A DNA stretch of 15,202 nt from Betaproteobacteria bacterium RIFCSPLOWO2_02_FULL_68_150 (GTDB lineage Bacteria; Pseudomonadota; Gammaproteobacteria; Burkholderiales; SG8-39), in the NCBI GenBank assembly GCA_001771975.1, contig MERE01000047.1, positions 1-15,202 on the forward strand, written 5' to 3'. Made by a program: the position numbers and the translations under genes. The notes under the pieces are model-generated. The model searched no databases and had not been told where the DNA came from. It saw only the letters and a list, made by a program, of their open reading frames with translations. Of the stretch, positions 1-6,347 are shown in pieces. Each line of letters begins with the position of its first letter. Within the stretch, counting starts at the first letter, position 1.

Positions 1-81
1 CGTCTGACCGATGCGCTGGCGCCACGGGTGGGCGGTCCACTGCCGAAGTCCCGGAACCCGTTCGCCGTGCAGTACTCCTGA
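1..81 (+). CDS. C-terminal tail of an unidentified protein (partial)
   Basis: Frame 1 is open from the first base to a TGA at 79-81 and encodes 26 residues ending in NPFAVQYS. The reading frame fits the 3' end of a gene that starts left of the window. I do not recognise the family from so few residues, and a chance open stretch of this length is quite possible. After it, up to the acetyltransferase, I see no further gene on either strand. Confidence 0.3.
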   Translation, partial: RLTDALAPRVGGPLPKSRNPFAVQYS

Positions 82-220
82 CCTGACTCCCGCCGGCGAG
101 AGCCCGCCGCCGTAAAAGACGCCGGTCCGGCTAACGCCGACTATGACACCCTTAGCTAGGACATGGCCGCGATCGGCCGTTGTTGGCGTTCTGCGACCAT
201 GGATGGCGGCGCCGAATCCG

Positions 221-272
221 CCGCATTTCGGCCACTCGAGCGTAGACTGATTTTCGACCAGGGTTAGTTGGG
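221..272 (+). repeat. Degenerate 52-bp direct repeat, copy 1 (left of the acetyltransferase)
   Basis: Aligned without gaps to the copy at 909-960, 38 of 52 bases match by my hand count. Conserved blocks are CCGCATT, CGGCC, TCGAGC, TAG, CTGA, and AGGGTT followed later by GGG. The two copies bracket the acetyltransferase gene with a 688-bp period, as a cassette or a duplicated insertion target would. Integron attC sites were considered, but the paired RYYYAAC and GTTRRRY core motifs are not both present. Confidence 0.55.
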
Positions 273-321
273 CGTTCCGCCCACTGACCCCGGTGCTTAC
301 GCGCGCAAGTCGCACGACCAC

Positions 322-885
322 ATGCTTCCGATAACCGGACCGCCGATCACCACGTCATCGCTAACCCTGCGGATTTTCGTGCCGGAAGATACGCCGAAGG
401 TCTTCGTAATGAGCCAGGAATCTGGCATACGCACGTGGCTTTCGGACCAGGTCTATGAGGATGCGCAATCTGCTCTTGAAGTGCTGCGATACCTGATCAC
501 CAAATGCCGCGACCCTGGTACGCCAGCACTCGGACCCTACGTCCTGGGCGTTTGCCTCACGAGATCATCGGAATTGATTGGGCATGTCGGGTTGAGTCCG
601 CTGGGCGACCAGGTTGAGGTGGGCTGCGCAATCGAGCATAGGTTCCAAGGTAGAGGGTTCGCGATTGAGGCAATCAAGGCGATCTCGGAATGGGGTCTGC
701 AACGTTTCGGGTTGGCACACGTGCTTGGGATCGTTGCAACTGAAAACATTGCTTCATGCAGGGTCCTTGAGCGAGCCGGCTTCGCGTTGATCGATGAATC
801 GATGCGTAGTCTCCACGGCCAAACGCGACTCGTAAGAACCTACCGTAAGGAACCGCGAATAGGTGTCGATCGGGTGATCGAATAG
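322..885 (+). CDS. GNAT-family N-acetyltransferase, RimJ/RimL-like
   Basis: This 187-residue protein is a cytoplasmic acetyl-CoA-dependent N-acetyltransferase of the RimJ/RimL type. The N-terminal SLTLRIFVPEDTPKV matches the usual opening strand of the family. The acetyl-CoA pyrophosphate-binding motif A reads RFQGRGFA in the middle of the protein, and the C-terminal half carries the typical ENIASCRVLERAGF segment. An in-frame TTG at 268 would add 18 residues but lies inside the flanking repeat and adds no family sequence, so I chose the ATG at 322; no strong Shine-Dalgarno supports either. Its G+C content is clearly below that of the catabolic genes to the right, and it is flanked by direct repeats, which suggests acquisition. 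The acceptor could be a ribosomal-protein amino terminus, a small amine or an antibiotic; the sequence does not say which. Confidence 0.85.
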   Translation: MLPITGPPITTSSLTLRIFVPEDTPKVFVMSQESGIRTWLSDQVYEDAQSALEVLRYLITKCRDPGTPALGPYVLGVCLTRSSELIGHVGLSPLGDQVEVGCAIEHRFQGRGFAIEAIKAISEWGLQRFGLAHVLGIVATENIASCRVLERAGFALIDESMRSLHGQTRLVRTYRKEPRIGVDRVIE

Positions 886-908
886 CATAGGGCTGCGAAT
901 GTCCGGTT

Positions 909-960
909 CCGCATTCCGGCCGTTCGAGCATAGCCTGACTTCAGGCTAGGGTTGACAGGG
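909..960 (+). repeat. Degenerate 52-bp direct repeat, copy 2 (right of the acetyltransferase)
   Basis: Partner of the copy at 221-272, 38 of 52 bases identical by hand alignment. Unlike copy 1 it contains a perfect 8-bp inverted repeat, TAGCCTGA and TCAGGCTA at 931-948, separated by CT. No T-run follows, so it is not a classic intrinsic terminator. Apart from this repeat I see nothing in the 129-bp gap between the acetyltransferase and the antitoxin. Confidence 0.55.
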
Positions 961-1014
961 CTACCCACAGGTCCGTGCACCGACGCTCAAGGCGCCACCA
1001 AGCGAGGACTACCT

Positions 1015-1347
1015 TTAGACGACCTCTACGGCCATCTTCAGTCCAGCAGCTTTCAGGACTGCGTGCAACGTGGAAAAGCGAGGATTGCCGTTCGACGAAA
1101 GCGCGCGATAAAGGCTTTCGCGCGGCACGCCCGCCGCCTTCGCAAGCTTGGCCATACCCTTTGCCTCGGCAACGGTTCTGAGCGCCGCAAGATAGACGCG
1201 AGGATCGCCGTCTTCCGCGGCCGCGCTGAGGTACTCCGCAGCCAGCGCGGGGTCAGACCGCAGTTCGCCAACCAGCCGCTCTCGGTGCGAGACCGTCAGC
1301 CCTTTCCGCGTGGATCGCGGTTTTTCCGATTTTCGTACTCTTGCCAT
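1015..1347 (-). CDS. higA: HigA-like antitoxin, XRE-type helix-turn-helix (COG3636-type)
   Basis: This 110-residue protein is the antitoxin half of a type II toxin-antitoxin pair; it should neutralise the adjacent toxin and repress the shared promoter. The C-terminal half (AKLAKAAGVPRESLYRALSS, then NPRFSTLHAVLKAAGLKM) is the helix-turn-helix with the conserved tail of addiction-module antidote proteins of the HI1420/COG3636 type. The middle (LRSDPALAAEYLSAAAEDGDP) is also typical. A basic, Arg/Lys-rich stretch of about 19 residues precedes the usual family start, so a later start is possible, but the only good ATG is the one used here. The gene begins 52 bp inside the 3' end of the toxin gene, in the toxin-first order of higBA loci, so the two are probably translated from one mRNA. 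Confidence 0.87.
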   Translation of the reverse strand: MARVRKSEKPRSTRKGLTVSHRERLVGELRSDPALAAEYLSAAAEDGDPRVYLAALRTVAEAKGMAKLAKAAGVPRESLYRALSSNGNPRFSTLHAVLKAAGLKMAVEVV

Positions 1348-1640
1348 AGTGCCACCGCCTTCTTGATGTCCGCATCCTGCTTTCGTTTGTCACCGCCGCA
1401 CAACAAAACAATCACCATCTGACCTTCGCGCCCAAAGTAGACGCGGTACCCTGGCCCCCAATCCACCCGCAATTCCCTGACACCATCCTGCAGAAACTTG
1501 CAGTCGCCAAAGTTTCCGACCTCAAGCCGTTCCAGCCGAGCCAGGATTCGTGCCTTCGCCTGCCGGTCGTGAAGACTCGAAAGCCATTCCGAGAAAGGCT
1601 CATGGCCTGTCGCTGTCCGGTAACGCCTGATCTCGAACAC
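1296..1640 (-). CDS. higB: HigB/RelE-superfamily toxin, phage Gp49-like
   Basis: This 114-residue protein is the toxin of the pair, expected to be a ribosome-dependent mRNA interferase that cuts mRNA during translation. The sequence follows the Gp49-like killer family closely: FSEWLSSLHDRQAKARILARL, then LEVGNFGDCKFLQDGVRELRV, then WGPGYRVYFGREG and the terminal LLCGGDKRKQDADIKKA block. The length is right for the family, and no frameshift or missing block is seen, so it looks intact. Translation starts at a GTG. The region just upstream carries a near-palindrome and a weak sigma70-like promoter whose predicted start point is almost at the GTG, so the message may be nearly leaderless. The promoter is separate from the large methyl-transfer unit that ends 67 bp upstream on the same strand. 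Confidence 0.9.
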   Translation of the reverse strand: MFEIRRYRTATGHEPFSEWLSSLHDRQAKARILARLERLEVGNFGDCKFLQDGVRELRVDWGPGYRVYFGREGQMVIVLLCGGDKRKQDADIKKAVALWQEYENRKNRDPRGKG

Positions 1641-1648
1641 GTGTTGTT

Positions 1649-1677
1649 AGTGTATTGTATACGTTACAGTTGGCCAA
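1649..1677 (-). promoter_or_regulatory. Candidate toxin-antitoxin promoter with near-palindromic operator
   Basis: On the minus strand TTGGCC (1677-1672) and TACACT (1654-1649) are 17 bp apart, each matching 4 of 6 bases of the sigma70 -35 and -10 boxes. Positions 1651-1668 form an imperfect palindrome, 14 of 18 bases symmetric, centred on GTATAC. It fills the spacer and most of the -10 box, the place expected for autorepression by the toxin-antitoxin complex. The -35 overlaps a TTGGCCAA palindrome (1670-1677). The elements are seen directly; the function is inferred. Confidence 0.4.
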
Positions 1678-1704
1678 TACGGATTGTGCCGTATTTGTGC
1701 CGTA
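1676..1704. repeat. Overlapping inverted and tandem repeats between the methyl-transfer operon and the toxin gene
   Basis: AATACGG (1676-1682) and CCGTATT (1689-1695) form a perfect 7-bp inverted repeat with a 6-base spacer. Overlapping it, TTGTGCCGTA occurs twice, at 1684-1693 and 1695-1704, an 11-bp period close to one helical turn. The hairpin lies just after the last gene of the minus-strand operon but no T-run follows, so a regulatory site is as likely as a terminator. Confidence 0.5.
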
Positions 1705-1707
1705 AGC

Positions 1708-2601
1708 TCACACGCGCCGATAAAGCTTGCGCACCACACGCAGCGCGTTGGTCCCCGATTGCTCGAGGAACTCGCGATAGACCTGGAGCACGTAGTTGTC
1801 ATCGGGCAGTGGCGCATACGGGCGCCACGGCGTGCAAAGCACCGCGTCGAATCCGGCCGGCACCGCGAGCGTGAGAAACGCGTTCTCCAGCGCGAGCTTC
1901 AGGTCTGAGCCGTCTGCGGCCTTGGCCGGCAGCTGCTGCCCGATGTTCGTGAGCCCGCCCATCAGGTGAATGCCCTTCAATTCGGCGTCCGCGCGCAAGG
2001 CGTGAATCGCCTCCAGCGTCGCACGGTGCATCCCCTGGGTGTCGGCGACGACGGCGCTGACGGAAATGTCGATGAAGACGTCGCGGAGCGCAATGCCGTA
2101 GTCGCGATTCAGCCGCAGCGCCGCGCGCTTCGCGGTGGAGGCGAAATCCGCCGCGGTCTTGTTCGCCCTGGCAACGCCGTTCTCCACCCGCTCGGAGACC
2201 ATCACCACGACGCGGAACGGCCGCAGCCGGTAGAGCTCCATTAGGTGCCACCGGTCCTCGGTGATCGAATTGACAAGGGGCAGCTGGCCACCGGCACGTG
2301 CCTGGTCGTAGGTCCTGAGGCACAGCTCCTGCGTCGGCGCGTCGGGGTAATCGAAGCACAGCGGCAGCGGCACCGCTTCCTGGATGGCCCGGATCACGAT
2401 GACGAGATACTGCGGATCGCTCTGCGCCCGCGCTCCGATGGTGACGTCCAGGCTGGCCGCCCCGGCCTCGGCCTGCCGCACGGCGAGCGCCTGGATGCCC
2501 GCGAGATCGTTGCACTCCAGCAACTCGCGCGTGCTCTTGAAGCCGGGATTGATCCGGTCGCCGATCAGGGTGATGCCGAAACCAGCCGGGGTCTGAGTCA
2601 C
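1708..2601 (-). CDS. AcsE-like methyltetrahydrofolate:corrinoid methyltransferase (pterin-binding family)
   Basis: This 297-residue protein has the TIM-barrel pterin-binding fold shared with AcsE, the MetH folate domain and dihydropteroate synthase. It should move a methyl group between methylcob(III)amide on the corrinoid protein and tetrahydrofolate. Landmarks in AcsE order are IGDRINPG near residue 13, QAEAGAASLDVTIGA near 43-57, LCFDYPD near 81, LVNSITED near 109, and GGLTNIGQ near 215, whose Asn219 aligns with the AcsE Asn that contacts N5 of the pterin. Translation starts at GTG, and that GTGA overlaps the stop codon of the activator gene upstream, so the two are translationally coupled. 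It is the last gene of the unit. In a catabolic setting it probably runs in the direction of forming methyl-tetrahydrofolate. A CmuB-like role is the nearest known parallel; the exact subfamily cannot be fixed here. Confidence 0.85.
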   Translation of the reverse strand: MTQTPAGFGITLIGDRINPGFKSTRELLECNDLAGIQALAVRQAEAGAASLDVTIGARAQSDPQYLVIVIRAIQEAVPLPLCFDYPDAPTQELCLRTYDQARAGGQLPLVNSITEDRWHLMELYRLRPFRVVVMVSERVENGVARANKTAADFASTAKRAALRLNRDYGIALRDVFIDISVSAVVADTQGMHRATLEAIHALRADAELKGIHLMGGLTNIGQQLPAKAADGSDLKLALENAFLTLAVPAGFDAVLCTPWRPYAPLPDDNYVLQVYREFLEQSGTNALRVVRKLYRRV

Positions 2602-4388
2602 GATGGATTCCCTGCGGCGTCGATCGGATCGAATCCGATGCGGCTCATGAAGGTCTTCTGGAAATCCGGCAGCGCGCTGAGCTCCAGGCTGCGGCAGCGC
2701 GCCGCAAGCTCGCTCGCGTGCGCGCGCGCGCGCGTCGAAGCGAGCATGCGGCACGCCCCTGCGCCCGCCGCGTTGCCCACCTGCTCGAAGCGCTCGAGCG
2801 GAAGGGCCGGAAAGAGGCCGATGCCGACCCCGCTGCGCACGTCCAGATAGGCGCCGAATGCGCCGGCGATGACAAAGCGTTCCACGGCCAGGGCTTCGAT
2901 TCCCGCATGGCGCAGGAGCAGGTCGGTGCACGCCCGTATCGCCGCCTTGGCGAGTTGCACCGCACGCACGTCGTCCTGCGTCAGTTCAACCCCGGGCGCA
3001 ATGCGCGCAGCGCGCCGCCCGGCGTCGTCGCGCACGAGCGGGTGATGCGCAAGCAGGCGCCCGCGATCGTTGATCGCCCCGGCTTGCCGCAATGCCGCGA
3101 GCGCATCGATCACGCCCGAGCCGCAGACGCCCACCGCCTCGCCGCCGCCGATGACCTGCACGGTGAGCTCGCGGCCGCGCGCGGCGACTCTTTCGATGGC
3201 GCCCTCGGCGGCCCGCATCCCGCAGGAGATGTGCCCGCCTTCGAGCGCGGGGCCGGACGGACACGAGGCGCTGTGCAGCTCACCGCGATGCACGAGCGAG
3301 ACCTCCGTGTTGGTGCCGATGTCCATCACGAGGCTCGTCGCAGTCTCCGACCAGCGCGCCTCGGTGGCGAGGAGCGCCGCGACATGGTCGCCGCCCACGA
3401 AACCGCCGATGCCGGGTGCGAGATGCACGTATGCCCCGGCGCAGGCCGCGAGCTCGAGGTCCCGCGCCTTGACCCCCATCGCCTCGCGCACCGCCGCCAC
3501 AAAGGGCGCGCGGCCGAGCTGCCGCACGGGCAGGCCGAGCAACAAGTGCTGCATCGCCGGGTTGCCGGAGACGACGATGTCGACGATATCCTCAGGTTTC
3601 GCGTGCAGCCCGCGCGTCAGATCATGGGCGAGCGCGTTGATGCCGTCGACCGCGGCGGTGCGCAACTCCGCCGCGGTTTCGGCCGAGTGGGCCGCATGGT
3701 TGATGCGGCTGATCACGTCGGCGCCCCAGCCGGACTGGGGATTCTCGAGGCCGAGGCTGGCGAGCAGGGCGCCGCGCTCGAGATCGACGAGGAATCCCGC
3801 GAGATTGGTGGTTCCCAGGTCGACCGCGAGGCCCAGCGTGCGGCTTCCCGCCGGCGCCACGCCGATCAGCTCCCGCCCGCGCACGCGTGCACGCAGCGCG
3901 CCGCGCTCCCGGCGCAGCAGGCCGGGCAGTTGCCGCGCGGCGCTCAGGTCCACCGTCTCCACGGCCCCGGGCGCCAGCGCGCGAAGCAGCCGGTCGGCGT
4001 CTGCATGCGGCGCGGCGAGCGTGGCTTCCGGGACGGCGACGTCGTACGCCCGCACGGACGGCGCGTGTTCCAGTTCCGGCACCGCAGAACGGTCCGCGAT
4101 GTCGGCGCGCACGATCGGCGCGGTCGAGCGCGGCGCGACCTCGATCACGCAGTCGGAGTGGGCCTGCAGCTGGCAGGCCCGCAGCCACTTGCGGCCGCGG
4201 CCCCGATCCACGCTGCCCTCTGTGACGCGCACCATGCAGGTGCCGCAGGTGCCGCGACCGCCGCAGGCGCCGATGATGCGCACCCCGCCGCGGCGCGCGC
4301 TCTGGTAGATCGTTTCTCCCTCGCGGGTCGCGATCTCGCGATCGAGGTGCGCAAAGCGCAGCCGGTATTGACGCGCGGTAGCGCTCAC
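2598..4388 (-). CDS. Reductive activator of corrinoid enzymes (RACE; 2Fe-2S plus ASKHA ATPase, RamA-like function)
   Basis: This 596-residue protein should reduce inactive Co(II) corrinoid back to Co(I), driving the uphill electron transfer with ATP. The N-terminal [2Fe-2S] ferredoxin domain has ligands Cys42, Cys48, Cys51 and Cys72 (GACGGRGTCGTC, then LRACQ). A linker of about 100 residues follows, and then the acetate/sugar kinase-Hsp70-actin ATPase half: LAVDLGTTN near 187, VSGNPAMQHLLLG near 273, GGFVGGDH near 328, VMDIGTNTE near 354, GVCGSGVID near 420 and IAGAFGAYLD near 507. Length and domain order match the COG3894/DUF4445 proteins of acetogens. The start is a GTG whose GTGA overlaps the stop of the preceding gene; an ORF extension further upstream in this frame runs through that gene and is not real. 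A (CG)7 tract lies near the 3' end. Confidence 0.92.
   Translation of the reverse strand: MSATARQYRLRFAHLDREIATREGETIYQSARRGGVRIIGACGGRGTCGTCMVRVTEGSVDRGRGRKWLRACQLQAHSDCVIEVAPRSTAPIVRADIADRSAVPELEHAPSVRAYDVAVPEATLAAPHADADRLLRALAPGAVETVDLSAARQLPGLLRRERGALRARVRGRELIGVAPAGSRTLGLAVDLGTTNLAGFLVDLERGALLASLGLENPQSGWGADVISRINHAAHSAETAAELRTAAVDGINALAHDLTRGLHAKPEDIVDIVVSGNPAMQHLLLGLPVRQLGRAPFVAAVREAMGVKARDLELAACAGAYVHLAPGIGGFVGGDHVAALLATEARWSETATSLVMDIGTNTEVSLVHRGELHSASCPSGPALEGGHISCGMRAAEGAIERVAARGRELTVQVIGGGEAVGVCGSGVIDALAALRQAGAINDRGRLLAHHPLVRDDAGRRAARIAPGVELTQDDVRAVQLAKAAIRACTDLLLRHAGIEALAVERFVIAGAFGAYLDVRSGVGIGLFPALPLERFEQVGNAAGAGACRMLASTRARAHASELAARCRSLELSALPDFQKTFMSRIGFDPIDAAGNPS
2720..2734. 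repeat. Alternating GC dinucleotide tract inside the RACE gene
   Basis: Fifteen bases of strictly alternating G and C lie in the C-terminal region of the activator and encode Arg-Ala repeats. Such tracts can slip in replication and can adopt Z-DNA; nothing shows that either happens here. Confidence 0.6.
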
Positions 4389-5092
4389 AGCAGAAGGTCC
4401 GCGCGCGCGACTCGGCAGCGCGGCAGATTCGGGCAAGTGTCGCAGCGCGACCAGCGCGCCCTGGGCAGGTCGAGACCGACGCCGAGAACCATCGACGCGG
4501 ACTTGAGTGGGTGCATCGTCGACCCGTGCGCGAGCGTCACCCCGGCGCGCCTGGCATGCGCGAGGCGCAGCACCGCGGGCTGGGCTTCCAGCGCGAGCCC
4601 GGGATCTCCCGCGCGCAATTCGCCGGCCATCGTGAGCCCGCGGCGCCGCAAGAGTGTGTGTACGCGGTCCTGCGCGCGGCGCACGACCGCCAGCAACAAC
4701 TCGTTGCCGAGGGCATCGAGCGCGACCGCAAGCGACGCGCGGCGCTCCCCGAAGAGTGCGCTCACCCTCTGCTCCAGCGCGGCGCCGATCGTTGCGACCC
4801 CGCACGCGAGCGCGGTCAACATGCCCGACGATGGCAGCAATTTCGGCGCCTCGATGCGCTCGCCGCCAGCGCACAGGATCCGCCCGGGCGGCGCCTCGAG
4901 CGGCACCACGCAAAAGCTGTACGCGGGCTGCACCAGGTTTTCCCGGCGCAGCAGCGCCAATGCCGTGCTGCGCACGCGCTGCTCGAGCGCCGTGCGCTTC
5001 AGCGGCGCAGCCGCGACCTGGGCGAGCACGTCGAAGCCGCCCGCGCTGACCGCGAAGCTGCGCGTCCTATCCGGCGTACTTGCGCGCCGCAT
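4385..5092 (-). CDS. Methionine synthase activation-domain-like protein with a C-terminal cysteine motif
   Basis: This 235-residue protein resembles the stand-alone vitamin B12-dependent methionine synthase activation subunits (the MetH reactivation fold, as in Thermotoga TM0269). The supporting stretch is ACGVATIGAALEQRV near 96-110, then LALEAQPAVLRL and RAGVTLAHGSTMHPLKSASM near 165-205, and a terminal CDTCPNLPRC of the kind many stand-alone members carry. The SAM-binding Arg-x-x-Pro-Gly-Tyr signature of MetH is degraded here to RAGDPG without the Tyr, so SAM may not be bound. Its place between the methyltransferase and the RACE gene suggests it docks on the corrinoid protein during reactivation, or it may serve MetH-like repair. 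The gene starts 26 bp inside the methyltransferase and its stop overlaps the GTG of RACE. No clear Shine-Dalgarno precedes the ATG, so the exact start is less sure. Confidence 0.72.
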   Translation of the reverse strand: MRRASTPDRTRSFAVSAGGFDVLAQVAAAPLKRTALEQRVRSTALALLRRENLVQPAYSFCVVPLEAPPGRILCAGGERIEAPKLLPSSGMLTALACGVATIGAALEQRVSALFGERRASLAVALDALGNELLLAVVRRAQDRVHTLLRRRGLTMAGELRAGDPGLALEAQPAVLRLAHARRAGVTLAHGSTMHPLKSASMVLGVGLDLPRARWSRCDTCPNLPRCRVARADLLL

Positions 5093-6347
5093 CGAACATG
5101 GCCCGCACGTTTTCCACGGGAGTCTCGTCGGGAATGCCGAACGCGCAGTCGAGCATCAGCCGCCCGCCCTTCGCAAAGACGTTTTCGGCGAGGTGCCTGA
5201 CCGCCGAGTCGACTTGCGCCGGCTTGCCGGTCGTCATCAGCGAGGGCGACAGATTGCCGCGCAGCGCGACGACGTCGCCGAGCACCTCGAAGGCGCGGAC
5301 CATGTCCGTGCGCTCGAACCAGTAGATGCACTTGCCGGGCGGTACATCGCGGATGATCTCCAGGCGCTTGGTGCAGTCCGCTTCCCACAAGGGCATCGGG
5401 ATCAGGTCGGCGTCGATCAGGCCGATCATCAGCCGGCGGAACGACGGCCACCAAAACGTGCGGAACTGTGCATCGGACATGAACGCGTCGGGCGCCCAGT
5501 GGATCGGGATGAAGACGATCGGGTTGCGGCTTGCTTTCGCGCCCGCCACCGCCTGGCGCAGCAGGAAGACGGCGGCCTTGTCGAGCGCCTCCAGCACCTT
5601 GTCCTTGCGCCGATACAGGTCGGTCATCATGCCGCGCGCGCCGCGGAAGTAGTCCGCGAGGAAATCGTACGGCGACACCGACGTGGCAAGGTTCGTGCAC
5701 GGGTAACCGAGCGAGTTCATGCGCTCGGTGAACGCCGCATGGTGGCCGATATAACGCTCCACTTCTTCGGCGGCGCGCATCACGTTCTCGAGTGCCTGGC
5801 GCAGCCGCGGCTTGGCGAAGCTGCGCACGCCGCCGACCAGGCGGAAGTAGTGCAGCCCCGGGAAGTGCGGCAGCTCCTCGAACCCCTCGAACACGCCCGC
5901 GACGCGGGGCAGGTAGGTGTGCAGGTAGTACCCCGTGGGATCGAAGATGAACTCATCGTACTCCTCCGCCTTCATGTACTCCCGGTCCAGGTACTGGAAG
6001 GGCTGGTCGTCCCGCACGCCGTGGCCCGGCCATTGCAGCTGCTTGAAGCCGACAGCTTCGAGCGCGCGTCCCGAAGCGCTCTGCAGCACCATCGGGTTGT
6101 AGGCCTCGGGGTCGAACTCGACGATCGCGCGCTCGGCGATCTCGCGCGTCAGCTCGTACTCGTACATCAGCTGCCGGCAGGTGATGCCGGCGTACTTCGC
6201 CAGCCAGAACGTCGCGTACATGATGACCGGCATGCGGTCGGGTTGGCGCAGCGCGACGCAGTCCATGATGCGCTGCCAGCGCCTGGCGTACCCGGGCCCG
6301 CCTGCGGGCGCGGTTGAAGCGGGCGTTCCGGTCTCTTGCGCGCTCAT
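5067..6347 (-). CDS. Uroporphyrinogen decarboxylase-family methyltransferase (probable methyl donor:corrinoid methyltransferase)
   Basis: This 426-residue protein belongs to the URO-D/MtaA/CmuA superfamily. In this setting it most likely demethylates the growth substrate and methylates the corrinoid protein encoded just upstream. Family segments include PDRMPVIMYATFWLAKYAG near 36-54, PLWEADCTKRLEIIRDVPPG near 319-338, YWFERTDMVRAFEVLGD near 342-358, RGNLSPSLMTTG near 363-374 and LDCAFGIPDETPVENVRAMF near 399-418. The usual H-x-C zinc motif of MtaA/MtbA is replaced by E322-A-D-C325; Cys401 could be a third ligand. The true start is the ATG at 6347, whose ATGA overlaps the corrinoid gene stop; the reading frame is open upstream only as a shadow of neighbouring genes. 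It is not haem-biosynthetic HemE, since it lacks the usual HemE N-terminus and sits in a methyl-transfer operon. The substrate is unknown. Confidence 0.85.
   Translation of the reverse strand: MSAQETGTPASTAPAGGPGYARRWQRIMDCVALRQPDRMPVIMYATFWLAKYAGITCRQLMYEYELTREIAERAIVEFDPEAYNPMVLQSASGRALEAVGFKQLQWPGHGVRDDQPFQYLDREYMKAEEYDEFIFDPTGYYLHTYLPRVAGVFEGFEELPHFPGLHYFRLVGGVRSFAKPRLRQALENVMRAAEEVERYIGHHAAFTERMNSLGYPCTNLATSVSPYDFLADYFRGARGMMTDLYRRKDKVLEALDKAAVFLLRQAVAGAKASRNPIVFIPIHWAPDAFMSDAQFRTFWWPSFRRLMIGLIDADLIPMPLWEADCTKRLEIIRDVPPGKCIYWFERTDMVRAFEVLGDVVALRGNLSPSLMTTGKPAQVDSAVRHLAENVFAKGGRLMLDCAFGIPDETPVENVRAMFDAARKYAG

Noticed and set aside
165..178. GGCCG-CGAT-CGGCC hairpin as a terminator
   Set aside because: A 5-bp stem without a T-run is expected by chance in DNA this rich in G+C.
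261..275. Integron attC site
   Set aside because: GTTGGGC fits one core site, but no matching RYYYAAC partner or full attC arm was found, and copy 2 fails the core consensus.
952..1422. Plus-strand open frame opposite the toxin-antitoxin genes
   Set aside because: It is antisense to two genes with clear family matches and shows no domain of its own.
2718..6317. Very long plus-strand open frame opposite the RACE and methyltransferase genes
   Set aside because: It has no recognisable domain and is rich in Arg, His and Ala; it is antisense to several clear genes and arises from high-GC codon bias.
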